Program-made: the position numbers and the translations under genes
From: Stomoxys calcitrans
Taxonomy: Eukaryota > Arthropoda > Insecta > Diptera > Muscidae
Reading direction: 5' to 3'
NCBI RefSeq assembly: GCF_963082655.1
Contig: NC_081552.1
Location: forward strand, 182,698,571 to 182,762,570
DNA length: 64,000 nucleotides
In this document: piece after piece, positions 32,131 through 42,290 of the stretch
How the letters are laid out: each line of letters starts with the position of its first letter
Position numbering within the stretch: the first letter of the stretch is position 1
The notes under the pieces: generated by a model
The model's input: the letters and a program-made list of their open reading frames with translations, nothing else
Told to the model about the DNA's origin: nothing
Databases searched by the model: none

Positions 32131-33655
32131 TTAGTAGTAGTAGGAGTCCAAAAGGGTTCTGAAAATTTTAGCCCCTTCAATGTAGGCGATATGGTATGGT
32201 ACTTAAATGAAAAGAATTTCAGATTAGATCACGAATACGGAAAAATCCGCCCAGAAAGCTAGCCCGAGAAGGATCCAAGAGGGGCTTCAGCATTTTGAAC
32301 CCCTTCAATCTATATTTGATCCATATTGGCCCATAATATTGAAGAGGTTTCTAGAACATGAAAGCCAAATTTTTTGGGAAAGGGCATGTTAAGGGCCACT
32401 TAATTTATGAGGTTGATTAATGTAAATACTCTAGAAAGTGTAGATGAAATGGACAGTTTAATAAATTAGTAATATTAAATAAAAAATGTCAAAACTAAAT
32501 CTCACAATCATAAAAATATGATTTCTTGAAAATTTTCCAATTACTTTAAGATTTAACAGATTTCTTTTCGTTTTCAAATCTTCTTTTAGATTATTGCTTA
32601 ATTTTAGGGTATTCTTTAACTTCTTAATACCAATAAGTAATTATTTAACTCATTATAGGTAACCCATTATAAGGTATTCCGACGAGTAACTAGAATTTGC
32701 TTACTGGTATGCCCGTGTGTAATGACATTCGCTTACGTAGTTATTGCTGGGCTATTTTATATACCAAGTTAATCGTGTTAAATCGTGTGAAAATTTAAGC
32801 TTTTAGGGGCTCAAGAATTCAAATCGAGGGACCATTTTAAGTAGGGTTGTATCCAAATCTGAAATGATACGGCCCTTTCGCAATCCCCTAAACCCTATGT
32901 ACATCAATAAGAAGTATTTGTGAAAAATTTGAAATCTATATGGATCGTATAAGCGCCATCCTGATATGAAATCGATATTTTTTTAATCATTTAGAGAACA
33001 ATAATTCATTATTTTTTCACAATCTTAATGTTATTCGCCTAAGTTATTATTTTCCGCTTTTAAGTTGTGCTCTTTTCCCACAACACACGTCTCTGCCTTT
33101 TCTCTTGTGGAGGGCAATGTCATTTTACTGGCCGGCTTTCAATAAAATTTAAATGCATGTATGTGCATGCTTCTCAAATGCACAGTATAGTAATTTATAT
33201 TCAAAAATTTAGATTTAAGAGAATAAACCTTTTTCTGGAGCAGTTACATACAAAAGCTTTACATTAGACCGCTCGGGTTGCTATAAGAACAATAAGAGAA
33301 TGGCCTCTCTCTCTCGCTCTGGGAGGAATAAAAAAATTCGCGCAACAAAACAAAGAAAACTAATACTAACACACAGGATTGATTGTCAGATTTTGACAAA
33401 GAAAGAGTTTTGGTTTTTTCTTCTCTTTTATAAGAGTTGCTCGACAATAAAATAAAGTGGTATCATGAGGTCTTTACGAAGTGAAGCTGAAAAGTCAAAG
33501 CATATATCGAATTAGCTATGCATGCAAAAATGCGAACGGAACAAGACTATCGCAATTTAAGAACAAAATCAATAATCATACCCTCAAACATAGGAAGAGG
33601 GTATACTAATTTCGAAATTCCGTTTTTAGCACATTGCCATCTGGAAGATCATGTA
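32131..33655. other. Non-coding stretch with one repeat fragment
   Basis: A hairpin-family internal fragment lies at about 32795-32960 (AAGCTTTTAGGGGCTCAAGA, AATCGAGGGACCATTTTAAG, GGCCCTTTCGCAATCCCC). Elsewhere the sequence is AT-rich and unremarkable. A CTCTCTCTCTCGCTCT tract is at about 33306. I see no gene. Confidence 0.4.
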
Positions 33656-33659
33656 ACAT

Positions 33660-34580
33660 GGATGAATCAAAGCTAGAGGACAGAGTAGTGGGCCTGGGGG
33701 TCTACATTAAGATCCCAGGGACTGAGATCAGTTTTAGACTGCCTGACCATAATACCGTCCTGCAGGCGTAGATACGGACGATCACGGAATGCGTGAGGTG
33801 GTGTGGTGCTAACGCGATGGCGTCGAGTGTAAACATCTTTACTGACATTAAAATTGCCATAGGGGACGGACCAGGACGGTCACGAAAAGTCTTGCAGTGG
33901 ATGACGCTCTAAAGGATGACACAATCCGCATAGTTTGGGTGCCGGGCCATAACAGTAAGTGGAAATGAAAAGGCAAACGGTTTGGCGGTGAGGCCAGAGG
34001 ACTTCCGTTAATAAACTTGGTTCACCCGAAGCCTTTCGGGTCGAAGCAGTCCGAGTTAAGGGAGTGGGCGACGAATGCGCATGCAACATTGTGGAACAGC
34101 GAAACGGTCGGTAGGACGGCGAAAACCCTATGGGTGGATCCAGATCGTGAGAAGACGAGGCTATTACTGAAAGGAAGTACAAAGGAGGTCAGTATAGCTA
34201 TTGGTATCATGACGGGACACATAGGACTACGAGCTCACTTATGTAAAATCGGTGCGGCTAGTGACAGCATGTGTAGGGCATGTGGGGAAGAAGATGCGAC
34301 GTTGGGGCATTTCCTTTGTCATTGCCCGGCTTCGCGTCTAACAGATACCGACACTTAGGTGAAGACACAATACCAGACATGAACCAACTTAGGGGAGTGG
34401 TATTGAAAACAATTTAGGATTTTGTAAGTCGCACGGAATTCCTAATTGAAAATTTTCTTTGTAGAGGTTACTTTATAGTTTTTAGAGCGCACAACAAGCC
34501 GATTACTGGCTTAGGTGTATGTCCATAGTGGCTGGGGCGGATTAATATCTGCACCCTCTTTTAAACCTAACCTAACCATT
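33660..34580 (+). pseudogene. Family A LINE, RNase H to 3' terminus
   Basis: It begins in RNase H (LEDRVVGLGVYIKIPGTEIS), continues FRLPDHNTVLQA and ITECVRWCGANAMASSVNIF with FTDIKIAI, where the usual TDSK has become TDIK. After a deleted segment come LVHPKPFGSKQSELREWATN, LLLKGSTKEVSIAIGIMTGH, IGLRAHLCKIGAASDSMCRA and CGEEDATLGHFLCHCPA. The last gives an intact C-x2-C...H-x4-C motif typical of LINE ORF2 C-termini. The untranslated tail ends in AAACCTAACCTAACC (34565-34579). The best preserved family A 3' end in the window. Confidence 0.85.
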
Positions 34581-34902
34581 CTATACCATCATCAGGGATT
34601 GGTTTTGTGGTATCTTCTTCACCGCCATGGTCGGACACTACCAGGTGTGAAATATGTTTTTTCCATACTCCAATCACGCTATATGTATCAGCTAAGATAT
34701 TTCCTTATTTGTCTCTGCAGGAGGATATTACACCAAAGCCATCGATTTGATGTTTGATTCTTTGATACAAATTTCCGAACTTCATTCTGACTCCTGTACA
34801 TCTAAATTTGCTCACACCCACGTCTTTTCATCTTCTTTTTCTTTCTGCGTAATAGATATTTCTCCTCTGTAATTTTCTCCCGGTACCTCTCCTTTATCTG
34901 GC

Positions 34903-35260
34903 GTTGTTGTAGCCACATTGCATGTGGTCCAGCTTCCGTAGGTGAGCAAGTTCGTGCCGGTTCAAAGGCGTTCCCGCGGGAACTGTGTGATTATTTAAAG
35001 GCGTCAATAATTTGCCTCGTTACATCGAGCATCATAGGCACTCAGTATTTGTGCAAGAGCTGCTGATAATCCGCGACTGCCGTTGCAGCTACTCCGTATG
35101 GAGCATTCCACTATCCGCAACCTGTGGACGCGGTAGCTCGCAGCTAAGCTTCTCGTGACAGCAACGACCACCATACAGATCGGACATCAATGTTCCAGCA
35201 TGTGTGGTGCTCACAGCTACCCAGTGCCGTGGCGTGTTGCTACTCATTGCAGGGTTGCTC
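34903..35260 (-). repeat. Interspersed repeat family G copy
   Basis: The minus strand ends TGTGGCTACAACAACGC (AAC tail partly mutated). The body has CTCCATACGGAGTAGC, GAGTGCCTATGATGCTCGAT and ACACCACACATGCTGGAACA-like blocks as at 184-560. Confidence 0.65.
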
Positions 35261-36149
35261 TGTACACCGCATTCTTGGCTTCAGTAGCATTTCGGCACTC
35301 TTGGTAGTACAATGGGTTTCTTGAGAGTGGCATCTGGTACTCAAGTACGGATTTGGCGGCATTTTTCATAGAGTGATCCATGGTGTGTCACTGCGAAACA
35401 AGGAACGCTTTCATCAAGCAACTAGGTCAGTCAGTCAAGTGGTGTATGCCGCCGCCATCTGTTGTGTTTACAGCTTTTCAATGTCCAGCTTTCGTGCAGT
35501 GTCAGAGTCTAAAACCAACCCAAGAGTCAAAGTCATTGAAAATCGCTAGCGGCGTAACCAAATAAGAGGGACAGGGTCAAGTCAAATTTGAGGGATGAAA
35601 GAGCAACAGCGAAATGTTATTCAATTATCACAGTTTTAACACTTTTTAATGACTACGAAGTGTACGAAAATTCATTTAAACTGTATTGCAATTTTATCAC
35701 CTGAAAAATTTTTATATTTTTGTAAATTTTACCTACAAACATCTGAAATTTTGTAAACATGTAAGGTTACCATATTTTCCGTAAAATTCTCTGAAAACTG
35801 TTGGCAACGTAACGAATTTTCATGAAAATGTGGCAACATTTTCATTGTGAAATATGCTGAGAGAAGAGAACATTGAGAGCGATGCTGTCAAAATAGAATG
35901 GATTATATTTCAGCGCCATGACGCTAGACTCTAACTCCAGCTGCCGTGCTTTTTTGCCGTCCATATAAAATGCATGTAAAACAACTTAACGCTGACTCCT
36001 GACTCTTTGATTGGGTTTGGACTCTCAGAACGTACTCGCATAAACGGGTGCGTGTCTTGTGGAGGCTAGATTTTCCGACTGTTAGGCCAACGATATTTTC
36101 CTTCTATTCCCTCAAATAGCTAATATCCTTGGTCTGTTTGTCCTTGTCT
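35261..36149. other. Non-coding stretch with facing GAGTC-rich arms
   Basis: CAGAGTCTAAAACCAACCCA and AGAGTCAAAGTCA at about 35504-35537 are matched, inverted and imperfectly, by TGACTCCTGACTCTTTGATT and GGGTTTGGACTCTC at about 35993-36028. This suggests a MITE of roughly 600 bp, but its outer boundaries cannot be fixed. No gene is seen. Confidence 0.35.
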
Positions 36150-36440
36150 TCTGTCCAGCATGGTCACAAATAAGGCTGATGTTGAAGAATTTGGCCTTTA
36201 CGGTAGTGTCTCATCCATCGGAGTAGACCTGGAGTCAAGGTGTACAGTCTCCAACTGACCACAAATCCACAGCCAAAAGCATGCCTTTTGTCATGGCAGC
36301 TAAAGCGTAGTGCTCCACCATTTGGTGTTGTTGTGACGCCTTTCCGATCCCTCGCACGTCCTGTAAGGCAGTAACACCTTCTTTATAAAGAAGGTGTATT
36401 ATACCAGACACATTCCAGGTGCAGATCCACAAACCATGGT
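36150..36440 (-). pseudogene. APE-type endonuclease N-terminal fragment, family F-like LINE
   Basis: On the minus strand WICTWNVSGIIHLLYKEGVT and ALQDVRGIGKASQQHQMVE fit the start of the endonuclease of RTE/Craft-like LINEs (TWNV...TALQE.R.. motif; the usual E is D here). The sequence then shifts frame to a KRHAFGCGFVVS block, the conserved HGSG.GF.V-like part, and a decayed RLYTLTPG.. region. The RT partner at 56835-57620 is of the same general type, but the two pieces do not overlap, so identity of family is inferred. Confidence 0.6.
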
Positions 36441-36544
36441 TCTTTTTTCACTTGCGTAGATCAACGTTATGGGAGTCCCTACGATTGGTTATGCGATTGC
36501 ACATGTATCGCTCAATGTCGCGAGCCGCGACGCTTCTCCAGCCG

Positions 36545-36750
36545 CCCTTAACCTGGGAACAGATTCTAATGTTGGCCATGGGTTATTTGCAGGCGCCAAT
36601 AACCGCCTTGTCATTTCGAGTATCAATTACACTCAATATTTAAGCAAGAGTCAGTGCCACCTGGGTCCCTATTGAGACTCTCCACTTGAAATCACTGACT
36701 GCCCGCTGTCACATTTGCAGCTACTCCCCAAAAATACAAAGCTTTCTACT
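36545..36750 (-). repeat. Family G repeat, left half of a split copy
   Basis: GGCGCCAATAACCGCCTTGT, ATTTCGAGTATCAATTACAC and GAGACTCTCCACTTGAAATC match family G (compare 310-410). The copy breaks at 36750 and resumes at 37853 after a 1.1-kb insertion. Confidence 0.6.
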
Positions 36751-37234
36751 AGAGGTGTGCACGTGAGTGAGTTTCAAATTCAATCACGTGATTGTGCGTA
36801 ACCGTAATTGAATTAAAATTCACCCACTAAGCACTACCACGGGTCACGATCAGTGCTGCCGTTTTTGGTTGGTTCATACCAAAATTGGTAGGTTTTTATT
36901 GTCTTGGTGGTTGGTAGTCTGTTCTCAATTTTTGGTACGTTTTTCCAGCATATGAAAACCAAGTTAATTACTGCAAAATCGCCGAGGATAACTCCAAATT
37001 AATTCCCTTCTTGTCATTTATGGGTATTCGTTAAGAATGGAGAACAAAATCATAGATGTCGAGGGACCAAATACTGTTGCAAGGAGTCGCACTGCTTCAA
37101 ATTAAGAAAAAAGGGTGTAAGCTCTGAAATTGACTCTAACTGGTACGAGTGTTAAGCGATCTCTTCTAAATTCCCTAAATTCTTGGTAATAAATGCGGCT
37201 TTTATGCGTTCAATACCTTCAATCGGCAAACAGG

Positions 37235-37470
37235 GCTATGCGGCGGGTGCATACAAATGCTGGCGACCTTTGTGACGTACACTACCATTTGGTATGGCAG
37301 CCATGTAAGAACTTCTCCACAATGAGGTGTCGCACTGCAACATATCGCTTGGACTCGGCTATAAAATAGAGGCCCCTTATCATTGAGTTTAACCTTGAAT
37401 CGGACAGCACTCATTGATATGCGAGAAATTTGTCCCTGCTCCTTAATGGAATGGTCATGGACAAGTGCAA
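37235..37470 (+). repeat. SINE copy lacking the tRNA head
   Basis: It starts at AAATGCTGGCGACCTTTGTG and continues GAGGTGTCGCACTGCAACAT, GGACTCGGCTATAAAATAGA and CAGCACTCATTGATATG to TGGAATGGTCATGGAC. Boxes A and B are missing. Confidence 0.75.
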
Positions 37471-37499
37471 TATCAAGATAAAGACCATCTTTGAACGTG

Positions 37500-37640
37500 A
37501 GGCTGTTGATTGACTTCAACAAACAGATGGACGGACATGTCTAGATCATATATGAATAACGACGCTCTATTACTTTGCAGCGTTGAAAATGTATAATTTG
37601 ATATGTTCCAAATAGAATGGCCAGCACTTCGGTGGTGGGC
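37500..37640 (+). repeat. Hairpin-capped repeat, distal terminus fragment
   Basis: ACAGATGGACGGACATGTCT, TATGTTCCAAATAGAATGG and GCACTTCGGTGGTGGGCAAC represent the non-hairpin end. The remainder of the element is missing. Confidence 0.6.
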
Positions 37641-37852
37641 AACAAAACATACCCTATTTTTGACTTGTAGAACATTTGGTCGGGTTTGGTAGGATTTATC
37701 TTAAATTTTGGTAGGATTGACGTTGAGTCGTGCGAGAGTTAAATTTTTGTGCCGTGCGCGTGCGTGAACGTGAGGCGACATAAAAAATCGAGCGTTAGTA
37801 AGATTTTTTTTCTCGTCAGCGTGAGTGGAAAATCACTCACGCGCACATCTCT

Positions 37853-37985
37853 ACTTTCCACTATCTGAAACTGTATACGCGCCCCGTAGCTTTCAGCTAA
37901 GCTTCCCATGATAACGTTGAACACCACACAAGTGGGAGCTCAAAGCTCCAGCCTGTGTGGTGCTCACTGTTATCCAGTGTCGGCA
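37853..37985 (-). repeat. Family G repeat, right half of the split copy
   Basis: TTTCCACTATCTGAAACTG, GCCCCGTAGCTTTCAGCTAA and AACACCACACAAGTGGGAGC align with 35110-35200 (CCGCAACCTGTGGACGCGGT, AGCTAAGCTTCTCGTGACAG). It follows directly on the inserted element. Confidence 0.6.
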
Positions 37986-37989
37986 GCAA

Positions 37990-38800
37990 TTTTGTACTAG
38001 GTTAGGTGAGGTTAGGTTGAAAAGAGGGTGCAAATATTAATCCGCCACTATGGCCATACACCTAAGCCAGTAATCGGCTTGTTGTGCGCTCTGAGATATA
38101 TAAAGTAACCTCTAAAAAGAAAATTTTATGTTAAGAATTCCGTCCCTGGGCTCTTTATGTAGACCCCCAGGCCCTCTCTGTCCTCCAGCTTTGATCCATC
38201 CGTGTAATATGATCTTCCAGATGGCAATACTAGGGTTCCGTCAATCCGAGACTGTGGCGATGGCAGCAGTGCCTCGCACTGGACTTCAAGGTTCATCTTA
38301 GGTATCCGATCGGAAACCTCTTCCCTTTCTTCCAGGTTTCCTATTGTCGCCTCGCACTGGACTTCAAGGTTAATCTCAGGTATCCGATCGGAAACCTCTT
38401 CCCTTTCTTCCAGGTTTCCTATTGTCGCCTCGACCATACCGCGATGGTATGAGCTGCTCGCCTTAAGTCTCATAGTTGCAGTGGCTGCTTCACACTTAAT
38501 CTGCATGTCAATGGGTCATCGCTTGTTGTCTGAACCTGTTGTATGGTCCTTATGTTGCACTTTTTCTCCATAGCAGTCCACCAAACTACTGAGGCGTAAG
38601 TAAGTACTGGTCTAATCACGCTCCTGTAGAGCCAGTGGAATATCCTCGGCTTCAGGCCCCATTTCGAGCCTACGGCCCTTCTACATAGTGCCGAACATCT
38701 GTGAGCCTTCTCAGTGCGCTCCTGAATGTGACACTTCCAATTCAGTTTCCTATCCAAGGTCACACCTATGTATTTGACCTTGTCAGATGTCAAATGTTGT
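37990..38800 (-). pseudogene. Family A LINE with internal deletion
   Basis: The minus strand starts (38793) in the RT C-terminal region: KYIGVTLDRKLNWKCHIQER, TEKAHRCSALCRRAVGSKWG, LKPRIFHWLYRSVIRPVLTY, VVWWTAMEKKCNIRTIQQVQ; then a frameshift near 38510 leads to IKCEAATATMRLKASSSYHR, the duplicated GNLEEREEVSDRIPEINLEV blocks, and SYYTDGSKLEDREGLGVYIK (start of RNase H with catalytic D). At about 38143 the coding sequence jumps directly into the 3' untranslated region, which ends in CCTAACCTCACCTAACC (near 38010-37994). RNase H and the C-terminal Cys/His domain are deleted. Confidence 0.85.
38273..38428. repeat. 78-bp in-frame tandem duplication within family A
   Basis: CTCGCACTGGACTTCAAGGT occurs at 38273 and 38351. 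Each 78-bp unit (26 codons) ends in CCAGGTTTCCTATTGTCGC. Only one difference is obvious near the junction of TCATCTTA / TAATCTCA. Other family A copies (19290-19370 and 63480-63570) have one unit. Confidence 0.85.
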
Positions 38801-38849
38801 ACTAAAAGTACACATGTACCATCAATTGTCTAAATTTATTGTCGAATTA

Positions 38850-38907
38850 AAAGTGATGGATTCCCAAGATTCGTCCCGGCCGAACTTAGCACATTTTTAC
38901 TTGTTTC
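38850..38907 (-). repeat. Hairpin-capped repeat, hairpin-side terminus
   Basis: ATTCCCAAGATTCGTCCCGG with CCGAACTTAGCACATTTTTA and CTTGTTTC represents the hairpin end on the minus strand, with one substitution in the stem. No body follows. Confidence 0.65.
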
Positions 38908-39377
38908 TGTTGCCATACTTACATTGCCACTTTTCTTGATTAAGGTCTGGTTTTAAAATCAATAGAATAAAACATTACTGGCATCCCTATGTACTCTTAT
39001 TTCACCTTTCTGGGAATTCTTTTAGTAATAAAACTAAATGGATTAACCAGAGGCAATTAGGATTTGGAAAAAGAATACATAATGATAAGATGAAATATGA
39101 CTCTTAGAGAAAAATGCCTTTTTTTGCACCATGCCTTTTTTTGCACCTACCTGTTTTTTGTGTGAGCGCGATGACATCCCTTCTGCTTTTGTGTGCAGTT
39201 AAGAGCATGCTTTAACCGTCTTTGTTGTTTGAATGCGGGTGAGAGTATAACTAAAGAGAATGAATTGTTGCTCTTTATATGGTGGTGTTTGTGTGTGTGT
39301 GTGTGAGAGAGAGAGAATGTTTCGTGTTTTTTCGTTTGCCTATATTATTTTTTTGTAATAAAAACTTGTACTCGTAG
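38908..39377. other. Intronic sequence upstream of the Prps exon
   Basis: Low-repeat sequence. A compound microsatellite (GT)n(GA)n lies at about 39288-39314. A T-rich tract (about 39339-39356) and CTCGTAG at 39371-39377 form a plausible splice acceptor for the exon that follows. Confidence 0.5.
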
Positions 39378-39385
39378 ATTGTGTG

Positions 39386-39603
39386 ATGCCAGTTCGATCT
39401 GCTAATCCGATACGCGCAAAAAGTTTGATACGCGACAATTTGGAGAAACAAGCCAGTACATTAAATTCATTACACTCCAGAATGCCAAACATTAAAGTGT
39501 TTTCGGGTACATCGCATCCGGATCTGGCCCAAAGGATTGTCGACCGTTTGGGTATCGATTTGGGCAAGGTGGTCACCAAGAAATTTAGCAATTTGGAAAC
39601 ATG
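39386..39603 (+). CDS. Prps: Ribose-phosphate pyrophosphokinase (PRPP synthetase), N-terminal coding exon
   Basis: PRPP synthetase transfers pyrophosphate from ATP to ribose 5-phosphate, making PRPP for purine, pyrimidine and NAD synthesis in the cytosol. From the ATG at 39482 the exon encodes [20 protein letters not shown] followed by [20 protein letters not shown], the very conserved first 41 residues of animal PRPS (animal enzymes are about 318 residues, so only about one eighth is present). The exon ends within a codon, ACA TG|GTAAGT, at 39603/39604; the next residue is expected to be Cys. An in-frame upstream ATG at 39386 adds 32 residues ([20 protein letters not shown] and following), so a longer isoform or an extended N-terminus is likely. 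An acceptor-like CTCGTAG lies at 39371-39377. No second PRPS exon is visible downstream; the intron probably exceeds 24 kb, or its next exon is too short to see. Confidence 0.92.
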
Positions 39604-41730
39604 GTAAGTACTGCTCTATACCCACGAAAAAAAGAATAAAAACACCAAGAATGTTTGTTATACCAAATAGAAAAAGGTGCAAAAGAATATCGACACAAAG
39701 AAAGCAAAGTGAAAAACGAAAAAAATAAAAATGATAAACAAAAACGAATACGATAAGTTAAAAAAACAACTTATGAAACAATAATTGCCTAGAAAATCTA
39801 TAACAATTTATTAAATGTTAAAAATAAATTGAATATATTAGTGAAATGTGTTGCTTCGTTTATGAGTTGTCAAAGAAAACACGTGAATATTTTTTCTACA
39901 TCATTTTTTTTACGATGAAGTGTTGTGTGCTTATTGTTGTTGTTCTGTATACTTCTCTATATGCCAAAGGAAATGAAACACATGCATTGGTCCTTGTTAC
40001 CCGATGCTTTATACATGTTTGTGTGTTATAACGTTTCAGGGGAATGAAAAAAAATATATAATATTTTTCTAGCCATATTAAATCTGGTTTTGTTTGGTGG
40101 TTTTCGCAAACAGCATTGGTGTTTAAAAATATATTTTGTGTGTTGCTAACCATTTCCTATAATCAACAACAAACATAACCATGGCGACATCTAAACAACG
40201 TCAAGGGTGTCTGCTGCCCTTGCCACTCGAAAAAAAGAATACTCGGTTGCCCTGAATGTCATCAAAGAAGTTTTGAAGTTTACCACTAACAATTGTGCAA
40301 TAAGTTGTAAGGTAAAAATGTTGAAGAGCAGGAGGAAGCAAGCAAGCAAGCTTGCGTTGGAATTCACCTGTTTGTCTTTTTGCTCGGTGGTTGCCGCAGC
40401 AGTGCTCTCAAGAAGATATTGATTTCATTCATAACAACATTTCAGCCTGTGTGCTTCCAATGACTGTACCTTTCTCACGCGACAGTGCTATTTAGATTTC
40501 CGATTTTCTTTCTGACATCAACAAAGTATTTATTATTCGTCGTGTTCTCTACACAACAATTTCAGCCCCAAACATTCGTACGTACATGCATAAATACTAA
40601 CATACTGGCAAAACATATGATTGATTTAATATCTAACACAGTTAGTCAGCCAGCAATGGCAGCGTTGTGGGGCTCCGTAACGCAGCAGCGGCTAAACAAC
40701 CCACCAAACGACGCTAGTGAACAGACAATATCTGCTTACATACCTACAAACCTACATCTATACATCTATATTTGCTATTAATTAAATTAACATATCGACC
40801 GAAAACATTAAATGCTTACTTCCTCCGGCTGCTACCTCTCACCTAGTAGCCAGTGACAGTGAGGAGTAGTCTACAAGAAAACAAATCAAAGTAGAGTAGT
40901 AAATATGGGTTAAAAAGTGTGAAAAAATAAAGTGTTATTAAGCAAAAAAAAGACGCGTTGTTGTGTTTGGAAAAAGATATGTACATACATATGTATGTAT
41001 TCTCCCCCTTCACCCTTTTTTCCAGTGCCTGTAGCGAACAATAGAAATCATGTGGTTTAGTGAGACGCGTCGTAACCTAACCAAAATACACTTCTTTTTG
41101 CCGCTCCAGCTCCTTGAACAGAACAGTTGTAAATAAAATAGGAGGCATGCATGCACGCTTATTGTAGGCAGACACGTTATGCTGTGATCATAATACATAG
41201 CAAATTTATAGGTTATAAATTTATGAGTTTTCTTTTGTATTTTAATTTCAATCAAACAAAAAATGGTACTCGTTTAAAATATTCAACAGAAATACCACAA
41301 GGGAAAATGTTTTTTTTTATTATTATATTCTCATTTACAAAAACAAACACTCTCATAAACAATTACTCTTAAAAATGCGCGCGCATTCCTTTTTGAGGTA
41401 GTTTGTTCTGTCATGTCGCTTAACTTTTTATGAGATACCTAAATGCCGTTCTAATTTCTCTCTCACTCTTCCTCTCTTAGTTTTTGGTAAATATGAGTTT
41501 TTCGCAAATTAAAAGAAACCAATGTTGCCGTTTTGTTCAAATTTGTTGGGGTTTTGTCAGATGGCAGGTGAAATCCATATTCTGTCGGTTATTGGGAACC
41601 CTAATTTGATTAACCGATTAATGATGAATGGGTAGAGAAAAATGCTCAAGGATAGAGCTGTCTTAGAAAAATTCAAGCTCGAGTTAGGAAAGAGGTATCC
41701 CAATAAAATATGGATTGGAGTAATGTAGGG
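39604..41730 (+). other. Start of Prps intron, low-repeat
   Basis: It opens with the donor GTAAGT (39604). The region is A/T-rich and almost free of transposon scraps, in contrast to most of the window, which suggests retained regulatory sequence or simply younger sequence. Short ORFs of 60-98 codons (39896-40153, 40207-40422, 40485-40781) have no recognised domains. No sequence resembling the expected PRPS continuation was found. Confidence 0.5.
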
Positions 41731-42290
41731 ATCCCAAAGTCGACTTTTGACCAATCGATTATTCGACTTTCATTGATTAAAAAGTCGAATAATCGATTTT
41801 GAAGTCGAAAAAGCTGCATACCAGTTTGGCTTTGCTAATGTTTCTGCTAGATTGCTAGGTAAGAACTGTTCCAAGCCAAATTTTGGGCTAACGTAAGTGT
41901 AAGATTCAGCTCCTATATAAGGGTACATTTCACAAATAGAGAATTTTGCACCGAATTGAGCGAAGTCTAGATGGAATTTAGAATAGGTAAACTTCGATTT
42001 GGAGTAAGCGGTATTTTTTATGGTGACAACAACACATTTTTGAAAAATGGTCTTTGATAATGGCGGATACATAAAATCAGATTGAAAAGAGATATTTTTA
42101 GGTTTTATAGAGGAAGTGATAGAGAATAAAAAATCGGTACTCATATTTGCAATAAAATATGATGTCCCCTCCTCTTTATGAATATACAAAGAAATGACCA
42201 TGTCTTGATGGCAAAAGTTTATAAAAACTTGTAAACTGGATGCAAAAGTCGACTTTTTGCAAAGAAAAGTCCAAAAAGTCGACTTATACG
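41731..42290. repeat. Palindrome-bounded segment with 18-bp stem hairpin and 143-codon ORF
   Basis: AAAGTCGACTTT, a perfect 12-bp palindrome, occurs at 41736-41747 and at 42245-42256, with a third near-copy at 42274-42285. Just inside the left one is a perfect 18-bp stem (41753-41770 with 41781-41798) around a 10-nt loop. Between them, on the minus strand at 41770-42201, is an open frame of 143 codons starting MVISLYIHKEEGTSYFIANM. It is rich in S, F, Y and K and resembles no protein family I know; its last codons are inside the hairpin, so it may be chance. The arrangement suggests an uncharacterised mobile element with hairpin ends. Confidence 0.45.

Larger units (their letters stand above)
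36751..37852. mobile_element. CGTGAGTGA-ended element inserted into family G
   Basis: The left terminus AGAGGTGTGCACGTGAGTGA (36751-36770) is matched inverted by TCACTCACGCGCACATCTCT at 37833-37852. Family G sequence flanks both ends, which proves insertion; the duplicated target seems to be only 3-5 bp (ACT / CTACT). No transposase is recognisable. The interior holds a SINE (37235-37470) and a hairpin-family terminus (37500-37640), so much of its length is later insertion. A related copy is suspected at 16484-16836. Confidence 0.6.

Noticed and set aside
40207..40422. 71-codon ORF in the Prps intron as the next Prps exon
   Set aside because: The translation has none of the expected PRPS residues after the first 41 and lacks an acceptor in phase.
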